Source: Neoscytalidium dimidiatum
Taxonomy: Eukaryota > Ascomycota > Dothideomycetes > Botryosphaeriales > Botryosphaeriaceae
Reading direction: 5' to 3'
Length of the DNA: 64,000 nucleotides
NCBI GenBank assembly: GCA_037367355.1
Contig: CM074697.1
Span: forward strand, 1,736,001-1,800,000
Shown here: in pieces, positions 44,936 through 54,662 of the stretch
Layout: every line of letters begins with the position of its first letter
How positions within the stretch are numbered: the stretch's first letter is position 1
The notes under the pieces: generated by a model
Databases searched by the model: none
What the model was told of the DNA's origin: nothing
Seen by the model: the letters and a program-made list of their open reading frames with translations, nothing else
Made by a program: the position numbers and the translations under genes

Positions 44936-47233
44936 CTAGGCTTATGGGCGTGTTGGGATTGCGGATTGGTCCGTGAAAGCTTAACGCCCGTAGGGCGTGT
45001 TGAAGAAAACCTCACCCGAGCGTTTTTCTGGAAATTCTCTCTTTTCACCGGTGTGCGTATTGCGTCCTGTGGGTAGGCGGGACGATATTCACGTCTGCTT
45101 GACTTCGTCCTCGCTTCTTTGCCACTTGATCGTCTCTATGGAATGTTTTTTGGAATATTCTTTCGCTTCGCTGAAGGGTTGTGCTTCTATGAGCGGGGGA
45201 ACGCATGGCGGTTCGTCGTTGGACGGAGCGGAGCAGCCAAACGACGATCTTTTTCTCGTTGCTTTTTCTCGGCAGCCGTTGCCCAGGTGCATGCTAGGCC
45301 GAGTTCAGCAGAGAAGAGATGATAGGACGACTTCTGGCGATCGAGTTCATCGGCATCATCGCATCGTCAAATCTTCCCGCACTCCGTTATCAATAAACAC
45401 CCATGCTGGATAACTCCGCCGGAGCGGAGCGCCACTGTGTTTTGTTGGCTTGCTGGAGATTGATGGTTGAAACTGGATGAGGAACGAGCCACGGGCGGCT
45501 CCCGAGCAGAACCACCTGACGCGAAGGCGCTGGTGCACGTACACGGACGTCCAGTAGGGAGGACCTCATTTCTAAGGCCGCGACGGTTGTGCTCGTCGAT
45601 GAGGGCGTGGGCACTGCGAGGTCAACGAAAAAGAAGCAACTGGAAGGAAAAACGAGCGGTAGCTGCCTTGTTGCCGGGGTTCTGAGGCGGTGAACGGGAA
45701 GGCCTGAGTGAACTGGGAGCAGCGTGGTCGACTGTCAGGGGTCACGGTTGGACGGCGGCGGGACCGTAGACAAGCAGAGGTTAGCCAGCGCAGCTACTTG
45801 CTTGGCGCGGTCAAGATCTTGTTGCACTGTTGCTCTTTAACTCGAATAAGCGCGTTTGAGGGAGATTATCTAAGGACTGGATTTGGGCCATTTTTGGACA
45901 ATCTCGCCAACGTGCGGATTCAGCGATTCTGTCGGCCATCGAGGCTGGCCGTCGCGAACGGGGCGAGATGTTACTGGGCGTTTCAGGGCACTACATGTCG
46001 GAGACTGTTTTGTGGTTCTGGTAGATTGATGGGGCCTCCTCCTCTCGTGATCGCGAGTTCCAGGCCGCTCACCGCTCTGGCGTGCCAACGTCTTGCATCC
46101 ACGGTACCGGCGTCTCGTCTGGCTGCTGGCACTGGGCAGTCTTAGAGGAGGGGCGCGTACGAGCGAGTAGCGCCGCTCGTACTCACTCTCGCCGCCGGCG
46201 GCGCCGAGTGTATCTTTTCCTTCATGCTGGCAGCGAGCTGCCCACAACAGGGCCGTTTATGGTGGGAAAATTTGCTGCTCGGGAGGCGACCCGAAAGTTT
46301 CGGTCATTGAGATCAGCCCGGGACGCTGGCGCAGAGCCGAGCACGAGAGAAGTGGGCGGCGTGAGATCCGCCGGGGACGGGGAAGCAAGAGGCTCTTTTG
46401 TTCATAATTCTGGTGGCTTGCGTGGTACAGAGGGTTCGGCGGCGCTCTGGGTGCGGGCTGGGCTGAACGAGCGGTGGCAGCCAGCCAACGAAAGGGGGGC
46501 AAGGCCGCGGGCTGGGAGGGCGTGACGCGAAGGAAGCGGCTTGCCGGCCGGGGATCGCTCTGATTTGCATCGAGTCAGCATTGGGGACCGTTCCCGGAGT
46601 GGAGCATGCGCGGCAGAATTTCCCACGCTTGTTGGCGCTGGCCCGGGCGCGACTGAGCAGACCGGGCAGCCTTTGCCGGATCGGGCGCACACGTGACGGG
46701 ATGCAGAGCAAGATGCGCGCGCTCGACGTGCCCGCCCGCGCTAGCCAGCTGTACGAGGACGACACAGCGCATCCACCCACGCTGCTGCCGCTGGCGCTGC
46801 TGGTGCTGGTGCTGATGCCGGCCGGTGCAGGCTGCGGGCAGTACATTACCTACCACCCACCACTGCCTCTACCTACGCAGCGCCAGCCAAATAAGCCTGC
46901 TGCCGTCTTGCCTCGTCTCTCGGTGCCCGGGCTGCGTCGTGGGTACTCTGCGCTACTCGTACAGCCGCTCTGCACACTGAGATGAGGGCTCCTGGAGGCA
47001 TGCAGTGCGCAACGGGCAGCGCGACCCTAGCGCCGACTCCACCCACCCTGCATTGGGCCCTGGGCCCTGGCCATGTGGTCCAGCGCCAATGCTCTGATCG
47101 GCGGACACCATTTGCTGAGGCCCTGCCCTCCCTAATCTTCCGCCTCCACTAGCCGCGCCTCGCGACCTGTGCCGATGCGCAGCGCTGAGGGCAAGGCGGG
47201 CGCGGTGTGGCCTGAGCAGGGCGCTGAGACGCT

Positions 47234-47286
47234 GGGACACTGGGACTCTGGGACGCTGGGGGCGCTGGGACGCTGGGGGCGCTGGG
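47234..47286 (+). other. Candidate G-quadruplex array (seven G tracts)
   Basis: Tracts of three to five G start at 47234, 47242, 47250, 47258, 47267, 47275 and 47284 with loops of 4-5 bases built on a repeating GCTGGGACN unit. It lies about 550 bases upstream of the PH-protein start, on its coding strand. Confidence 0.65.
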
Positions 47287-47839
47287 ACGGAGGCGCTCAC
47301 GGGCTGGCTCACGGGCTGCAGTTGCCCCCAGCCCGGCGACGAGTGGCAGCCGCCGACCAGCGATAACGTCAACGGAAAGTTTCAGGGAGGGCAGCGCGCG
47401 ATGCTGGCAGTGTTTGGCCTGGGGGTGATCATGCGACCACGCTGCTGGCTGGCTGGCCGAGCAGCAGCTCCGCCCAAGCTCTCGCCCCGGTGCATAACTT
47501 TCTGATTACGATAGGCCCTGGTGAATCACGTTTATTGAACTGGCTAGCCGTTAAATTGCAGCCGTAGGTAGTGCTTTGACGCACGTTCACATCGCTTGCC
47601 GCCCAGTCCCCTCGGCCCCTGTGCCCAGCAAACTTCTCACCACTACTTCACTCCGCTCCCGCCCTCGTCCATTCAACTACTCGTCCACTCGAGTGCGTTG
47701 TTGCTTCTGATTTTCGTGATACCCCAATACCCTTTTCGTACTTTCAACCTCCCGCCGACGCCTCTCGTCTGTCGGCCTTTTCGCACCTGCTTCGCAAGCC
47801 TAATCATCGCACACCACACCACACCACCCACCACCCACC

Positions 47840-50034
47840 ATGTCTGACGCGAAGCCCGTTGACACCCCCGCCGCTGAGCCGGCTGCCGCTGCCGCCTCCG
47901 CCAGCGAGACTCCCGCCACCGCTGAGGCCGCTCCCGCAGAGGAGACCAAGACTGACGCTCTCGCGACCACCGAGGCGCCCGCCGCTGAGGCTGCTGCCCC
48001 TGCCGCCACCGAGGAGACCACCGCTCTCCCCAAGGAGGAGAAGACCGGTGAGGACGAGGTCAAGATCACCGCTGAGCCCATCTACTCTGGCGCTCTCGGC
48101 TACAAGGCTCCTGGTCTGATCAAGTAAGGCGTCTCCGCACCTCGCAGTGTCTCGAGGGACAAACTGGGCTGACATTGGGTTTGCAGGAGCCTTACTTTCT
48201 CCAAGAAGTACTTTTGGTTCGGCGAGGAGGCCGCCGTTCCCAAGGAGAGCCTCAGTGGCTATCTTCGTGGCGAGAAGGGCGAGCACGCCCACTCCACCGT
48301 CGCCTGGGCGAGCAAGACTGGCAAGGGCCTGCTCTTCTTCGCCAAGCACGCCGACCAGAAGTCTGCTCCTCAGGGCGTCCTGAAGCTGGTGCGTCCCGAT
48401 CGCCAACTACGATCGCCCGATCGCTGAGGAATCACGTGCTGACAAAACCTACAGGCTGATGCTTCCGAGGTCGCCAAGGAGGGCAACGTTGTTTTCTCCT
48501 TCAAGGTCCACGGCCACAAGCACTCCTTCGAGGCTTCCAACAACACCGAGCGTGATGGCTGGGTTGTCGCCGTTGAGAAGTCCGTCGAGGAGGCCAAGGC
48601 TGCCGCTGAGGGCGTTACCTCCAGCGATGAGTACAAGGACACCATCGAGAAGCTCGGTATGTTTCATCACATGCGAGGCAACGTTGGCGGTGGGACGTGC
48701 GTCAATGCACGCTGCATCTCGCTTGCTTCCGTGTCATGCTAGGTGGATCCAGCTAACGTCTCGCTTAGGCAAGCCCACCGTTGCCGCCGCTGCACCCAAG
48801 GCTGAGGAGGGCGCTCCCAAGAAGAGCACCGAGGTCAAGCCTGCCGAGGGCGAGGACCGCCGTGGTTCCTCCTCCTCCAGCTCTGGCGATGACGCTGAGG
48901 GCAAGAAGAAGAAGAAGAAGTCCAAGAGCCGCTCTGTTTCCCGCAAGAGGGCCTCTGTTTTCGGCGGTCTCCTCGGTAAGAAGGAGCACGAGAAGAAGGA
49001 TGTGAAGAAGGAGGAGGCAAAGGAGGAGGCCAAGGAGGAGGAGGCGAAGAAGGAGGGCGAGGAGGCCAAGGAGGAGCCTAAGGCCGAGGCCGCTGCTGAA
49101 GCCCCTGCTGGTGAGTCGATGAAACCTTTTCCTTTGGAGTTTGCGCAATGCTGACAACTGGTTTCTAGCTGAGTCTTCTGAGGCCGCTGCTGCTACTGAG
49201 GAAGCTAAGCCTGCCGAGGGCGAGGAGGCTAAGCCCGCTGAGGAGGCCAAGGTTGAGGCTCCTGAGACCAAGCCGGCCACCAGCAAGGCCAACAAGCGCA
49301 CTTCCATTTTCGGCGGCTTCTTCGAGAAGGTCCGCAGCCCCACCACCGAGAAGAAGGACGCTGAGGTCGCTCCCACCGTCCCCCCGAAGGATACTGAAGC
49401 TCCCGCCGCTACCGAGGAGGCTGCTAAGCCTGCTGAGGGTGAGGAGGCCAAGCCTGCTGAGGGCGAGGCTCCCAAGACCGCTGATGGCGAGGCTCCCACC
49501 ACTCCTGCTGCCACTGCCACCACTCCCGCCAAGGAGAAGGGTGGTTTCTTCAGCAAGTTCGGCAAGAAGGAGGCCAAGTCTCCCGCCGCTGAGACTCCCA
49601 AGGAGGAGGCTAAGCCTGCTGAGGGTGAGGCTGCTCCCGCCGCTGAGGGCGAGGCCGCTGGCACCACTGCCACCGCCACCTCTGCTCCCGAGCCCGGCAA
49701 GGAGAAGCGCCGCACCTCTTTCTTCGGCAACTTCGGTGCCAAGAACAACGAGGGCGAGGCCGACGGCGAGAAGAAGCGCGGTCTCGGCGGTCTTTTCCGC
49801 AACCCCAGCAAGGCCGTCAAGGGCAACAAGGAGAAGAAGGAGAACTCCACCCCCGCCAAGGTCGAGGAGGAGGCTGAGAACAAGCCTGAGGAGACGCCCG
49901 CCACCGAGGAGGCCAAGAAGGACGAGGAGGAGTCCAAGAAGGAGGAGGAGCCTAAGCCCGCCATCGGCGACGTTGTCCCTGACGCCGTTGCCGTCGGTCA
50001 GTCCTCCACCCCGGCCGTCCAGGCTACCGCTTAA
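47840..50034 (+). CDS. PH-domain protein with K/E/A-rich repeat tail (Meu6-like)
   Basis: Five exons: 47840-48123, 48187-48388, 48455-48656, 48769-49110, 49169-50034, coding 631 aa. Residues 1-75 are Ala/Glu/Pro-rich. A PH-like domain covers about 78-225, from EPIYSGALGYKAPGL through KKYFWFGEEAAVP, GLLFFAKHAD and VFSFKVHGHKHSFEASNNTERDGWV; the Trp in the last helix is the PH hallmark. It resembles the fungal PH proteins related to fission-yeast Meu6. The rest is charged and repetitive and carries five basic Phe/Gly motifs (KRASVFGGLLGKKE, KRTSIFGGFFEKV, KGGFFSKFGKKE, KRRTSFFGNFGAK, KRGLGGLFRN). Codon choice is strongly biased to C-ending codons and AAG/GAG, implying high expression. The biased codons create long empty frames on the other strand. 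Likely membrane-associated; exact role unknown. Confidence 0.8.
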
Positions 50035-51315
50035 GCGCAAGGTGTGGTGGGATCCCTCCTCCCTCGACGACTGCCATGACGCAATGACGGAAAAGCTGGG
50101 CACCGCAAGCCGCTGTCAGTTGGTTTCAGCACCTCAACGCGAGCTACCACCTCTCCTAACCGACAAAATACCAAAATTTTCGCAGTACACCTAAAACCCA
50201 AAGTACTCTCTCCCAAGCTCTCACCGTCGTCTCTCATTTGGGGTATGCTCATTTTGCATTTGCGGCTGTTGGCGGTCTCTCGTTCCTACCTCGTCTAGAT
50301 TGATACCACCATTGCGCATTTGTGTTCAGTGCTTTCTCGTTTGGTTCTTTTGTTGTTTGTCTCGTTGCTCTGGGTTTGAGGCAACTGCGTATACCCCCCT
50401 TGATACCCTGCGTACTAGCCTTATCAGGATATGTACAAGCGGCCACTAGGGCACCGAAACTCTCGTAATATCTAATAGAAAAAATTGTCTTTGGTACAAA
50501 CAATTGGCTCCCGGCTCCTGGTAGTGCTGCGATGGTGAAGGCAGAAAGTTGACCGAGATGCGCAAGCCCAAGCTTGGCGGGGCCTGAGTTGTCAACGGCT
50601 TGTCCGTATGCACAGACGACGGAATCAGCAGCACGATGGGCGTAGGGAAGTTTCCGATCTGCGGATGTCTAGGCGGTGGCTGTGGCATCGTGACGACTCG
50701 TGAGGACAGCCACATAACTGCGTGTTCCAGGAGGATCGGCTCGCGAGCGGAAGCGCAGTGGAAGAAGGCGGCGGCTCAGCCAGTGGTGTCTGCTGGCCCA
50801 GGGCGCACTGCAGCGGCCTAGACTCCGGAAGGCGATCGCATAGGTTTGCGCGGCTCGCGGACAGAAGACCATCTCATCAGCCAGCTCATCCCGCTCTCCA
50901 CTCGCAGCAGGCACCCAAGTCGAGATTGTGTCTTGGGGTCCACAATCTTGAACCTGTACGATCCCTGACCTCGTTGCATCATCCATATGCACCGCAGCCT
51001 TGCTCTGCCCTGAGCGTCCCTCTCCTCCGCGACTCATTGACCACTATCGAATTCAATCTGCCTTGTCGCTCGTGAACGCCGCGCCGCCCAGCTCCTGGGC
51101 CTCGACCTCACCCACCTGCGTACGGCACTGGCCTCGACGCTCGCTACAAACCTCTTCGCATCGTTTCCGGATCGCACGACAATCGCGCCGCCGCGACCGC
51201 TCCGCACAGCCGCCGCCGGTGCCCGGCGCTCTCTGATGCACCTGCATACTTTGCGACTCCAGGAAGAGCACCTGCGCTCTGATTCTGTTTGATGGGCTAG
51301 CAAGGAGGAACACTC
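50035..51315. other. Intergenic region, PH protein to UBTD gene
   Basis: About 1.3 kb without a recognised gene. The first 450 bases are T-rich and fit the 3' UTR. From about 50870 the sequence becomes C/T-rich. A two-codon upstream reading frame (ATG GGC TAG) at 51292-51300 lies 15 bases before the UBTD start codon. Confidence 0.5.
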
Positions 51316-52823
51316 ATGGTATGTCTATGTTGCGGACAACCGGTGTGCTTCGCATGGCTGCCATTTTCTGGCCATTGCTGTCTTTTCTGCGACGCTGCGT
51401 GCTTCTCGTTGCGCTTCATGGCGACGCCGTCCGACAGCCCGTCCATGCACCTCGAACCACTACCTTCCCAATTCCTCCCAAAGCCCGTTTTCTTTCCTTC
51501 CTTCCCCCTCCATCCTCATGCCATACGCATCGCATGATACAACCCCACGTTCTGCCGGCCCTCGCCCGGCCTTTCCACCCCGCAAAAAATGGCGCTACGC
51601 CGCTGTCAACTATGGCGCAGTTCCATGGACTAACCTGCGGCTCGTGATTCCCGACACAAACAGGGCTGCTGTCTCTCATCCTACCGCGGTGGGAGCTCCG
51701 CGTCGTCGCCAGGCGTCGGGAGCATCTCTCACCACCATCAACACCATCATCATCATCATGCGAGCCACCACAGCGCCGGAGACGACTCGTCGCGCGCAAA
51801 CATCAACAACCCGTCCCCACTTCCCCAACCGCACTCGACGCAATCCTTCCTGTCCGCTTCGGCCTCCGACGATTCACCTCGGCCATCCCACTCGCACAAC
51901 GATGTCGTAGACCGCCTCCACCACCACCACGGCGCCGCTGGAGGTAGTCGTGCGGGCAGGAGGAGCAGCAGAGGAGGCGCGTCGCCGTCCGGCCCCGCCA
52001 GAAGGGATAGCCGGCCGAACAAGCCGCTCGTCCCCATCGACCGCGGACGGCGGTGCAAGGGCCCCGTCCTGGACGGCGGGCTGTCGGCCTCGCCGTCGCC
52101 GCACGCTCACGGCAAGATCGGCGCGACGAGCGTCGTCGGCGGGTTGGGCGGCGGGCCGGTGCTCACGCGCGCGCGGCTGGAGAAGGAGCGAAACGCGTTC
52201 TGGGACACGCGCGTGACGGGCCACGCCGAGATCTGGGGCGCGGTGAGGCTGGCGGCGGATCTGGTGCGCGGCGGGGACGTGGCGAGCGCGCAGGGCGTGT
52301 TGGATGCCGCGGGCGCGACGTGTCCGACGGGAGAGATCTGGAGGGGCGTGTTCGACGAGTGGGGGACGGAGTATCGGGTGCCGGAGTGGGCGGTGGTCGA
52401 GCCTGTGGGCGTAGTGGAGATTGATGAGGAGGAAGAGGATGGAGATGGAGCGGAGGATGGCGAGCAGAGCCTTGCGGAGGAGAAGGGGAAGGGCAAGATG
52501 GGAGAAATGGTCAAACTGAAAGCGAGACTGAGTGATCGCGGGACGGACGTGGTCGTGCAGGTAGGGATGGAGGAAAGAGTGAGCTCGGTGATCGTTAGGA
52601 TCGCGGAAACAGCACAGGTATGTGATGTCAGCTCAAGCATGAGCGCACTCTCACTACATGGCTGCCCTTGGCTCTCTCTCTAGACGGGTCGCTGACGATC
52701 TGACAGGTGCCCGCTACCAGCCGCATCAGGATTGCCTATCTGGGCAAGATACTCCGCGAGAACGATAGTCTTGCTGCACAGGGCTACAGCGAAGGGCACG
52801 TCGTCAACGCCTTGGTCTTTTGA
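51316..52823 (+). CDS. Ubiquitin-like protein of the UBTD (DC-UbP) family with an MGCC N-terminus
   Basis: Three exons: 51316-51318 (only the ATG), 51664-52617, 52707-52823, coding 357 aa. The ATG is followed at once by GTATGT. The acceptor at 51663 joins it to GGC TGC TGT, giving MGCCLSSYRGG, a good N-myristoylation plus palmitoylation pattern; family members also start with Met-Gly and Cys. A His-rich, Ser-rich linker follows (residues 20-150). The UBTD N-terminal domain starts at LTRARLEKERNAFWDTRVTGHAEIWGAVRLAADL and ends around WGTEYRVPEWAVVEP. After an acidic linker comes the ubiquitin-like domain: VKLKARLSDRGTDVVVQVGMEE, then RIAYLGKILRENDSLAAQGYSEGHVVNALVF. In animals UBTD proteins interact with ubiquitin-pathway E2/E3 enzymes. 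Membrane anchoring is inferred from the N terminus. Confidence 0.86.
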
Positions 52824-53491
52824 ATTTGTCACTGGAGCATTCAGGAATGATTTCCCCTCAGTACTTTCTTTTAAAGCGTTGGATACCACTTTTGTTGTCA
52901 TTGCTTCGGCAATCTGCATAGTAGCGGAGTCATTGGGGAAAGGCTCGCTCGTAATAATTGTACAGCTGTAATCTTGCTCGTATATACCCTGAGAGACTGG
53001 GATGCTGTTTTGCTGAGCTATTTTGGCAGGGATGGAGTATGAATTAATGTGCATTCCCGCCCTCCTTCGGCTACCACGTGCGGCTTCGCTTGAGCGCTGT
53101 TGTGACAAAGTAGCGGACAGCAGAGCAGTCGGTTGCACTGCATGCACAGTAGTGAAGGGGGGGGGGGGGGGTTTTTTCGTTGTGGCTCGTTTATTGAATC
53201 GCCCCCCTCACAGATGTGAGTGACAGGTGCATTGCACGTACAGGGCAGGGTTGCACTGGCGGATGACGTCGCTTGGACGTGTGTTTGTGGTTGTCGCACG
53301 ATGGGAGAGGCGGAGCGATAGTTCTTCCAGCGACGCGCCCGGGCTGGCAGGTACTTCCTAGCTCCCAGCGCCCACAACACACCACCATCCATCAACTTCC
53401 AAGCTCTGCCAGCCACCCGCCGTCGCAATTGCGAGCCCCTTGGATCCCACCGCATCAATCGCATAACAAAACCCGACAGTCCACCACCGCC
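52824..53491. other. Intergenic region upstream of the mitochondrial HMG gene
   Basis: 668 bases with no gene. The first 200 bases are A/T-rich 3' UTR. A 15-base G run followed by six T lies in the middle. C/A-rich sequence before 53492 is the likely leader. Confidence 0.5.
53157..53171. repeat. Poly-G tract (15 bases) followed by T6
   Basis: Uninterrupted G run, then TTTTTT. Such runs are prone to sequencing-length error and strand slippage. Confidence 0.85.
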
Positions 53492-54662
53492 ATGCTAGCC
53501 CGCACAGCTCTTGCCCGTCTCAGAGCTAAGGTACCCAGTGCCGCAGCACGCGACGTCCCGCACCTCTCGCGCCAGCTTCGCACCACCTTTGCTCGCGCCA
53601 GCTCCAACGACAATCTCGTCGCCGTCGCCCCTCTGACTGCCCTCCAATTCCATTGCATCCGCGGCTACGCGACCGCTACGAAGACCCGCGTGGCTACCGC
53701 GAAGAAGACGACGGCCAAGAAAGGCACTACCACCAAGAAGGCCGCCCCCAAGAAGAAGGCCGATCCAAAGAAGACAAAGACCAAGAAGGCTACCGCCAAG
53801 AAGGGTGCCTCATCCAAGCCTAAGAGCACCGTTTCGCCCGAGGTGCTGGAGAAGCGCAGGCTGCGCGCCCAGGAGCAAAAGAAGAAGGATGCCATCAAGG
53901 CATTGAGGGCGACCGCCCTTCAAGAGCCCAAACTGAAGCCCGCCAAAATTTTCCAAATCGTGTTGACCGAGTTGGTCAAGAATGAGGAGCTGAAGCGCGA
54001 CATCGCGGTGCTTGCGAAGGCCGCCTCTGAGAAATACAGGAACTTGAATCCTTCCGAGCTCGAGGTTCGTACACAGCTTCCTTATCCTTGACGTTTCTGA
54101 TGTCGCTCTTGAACGGAATGCTGATTAGCGCCTCAATTCCAGCACTACAACCGCTTGGCCAACGAAGCGAGCGAAGAAAATAAGAAGACCTACAAGAAAT
54201 GGGTCGAGAGCTACACTCCGAACGAAATCAGGCTTGCCAACAATGCACGTCGTCAGCTCTCTGAGAAGTTGCCGCACTACCGTAAAGGCTCGATCCAGGA
54301 CGAGCGTCTCGTGAAGCAGCCGACTAGTGCCTACATCATCTTCTCCAAGGAGCGTTTTGGCAGTGGGGACTTCAAGAACATGTCCGTAACCGAGGCGGCC
54401 AAGTTGATTGGACAGGAGTGGAAGGCTCTCAGCTCTTCCAGCAAGCAGGTATGTATACCAGGCCAACTATCTTCACCTCATTGTCGTACATTGCTCCTTC
54501 TTTCAGGAAAACATAAGCTGACCCTGTACCTTTTCTTTCTTCATCTAGAAATACCTAGACTTGGCCGAGAATGACAAGAAGCGCTACGTCCACGAGTACA
54601 AGGAGACCTATGGCGAAGAGCCGCAGTTCGTGGGGAGGACGGCCGCCGCGAGCAGCGCGTAG
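53492..54662 (+). CDS. Mitochondrial tandem HMG-box DNA-packaging protein (Abf2-like)
   Basis: Three exons: 53492-54064, 54143-54448, 54549-54662, coding 330 aa. The start MLARTALARLRAKV begins an Arg/Ala/Ser-rich presequence with almost no acidic residue, reaching to about RGYATATK (residues 58-65), a likely mitochondrial targeting and cleavage region. A histone-H1-like Lys/Ala/Thr tail follows (TAKKTTAKKGTTTKK). HMG box A (about residues 145-220) is divergent: KPAKIFQIVLTELVKN ... EENKKTYKKWVESY. Box B (about 245-320) is clearer: KQPTSAYIIFSKERF ... AAKLIGQEWKALS ... YLDLAENDKKRYVHEYKE. The layout matches fungal mitochondrial nucleoid proteins that compact mtDNA. The first ATG in frame is at 53492. 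The first donor is GTTCGT, weaker than usual. A nuclear HMG protein is the alternative, made unlikely by the presequence. Confidence 0.85.

Larger units (their letters stand above)
43636..47839. other. Gene-poor region of about 4.2 kb
   Basis: No gene or RNA is recognised. It holds a 22-base A run, two G-quadruplex candidates and a GC-rich 3' half. The last 250 bases (47590-47839) are C/T/A-rich with CACCA-type repeats directly before the PH-protein start, a typical leader of a highly expressed fungal gene. Confidence 0.45.

Noticed and set aside
48765..50103. Very long minus-strand open frames (up to about 400 codons) opposite the PH-domain gene
   Set aside because: They mirror the strong codon bias of the plus-strand gene and are made of Ser/Leu/Ala/Gly runs with no family features. 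The plus-strand gene has consistent introns and a PH domain.
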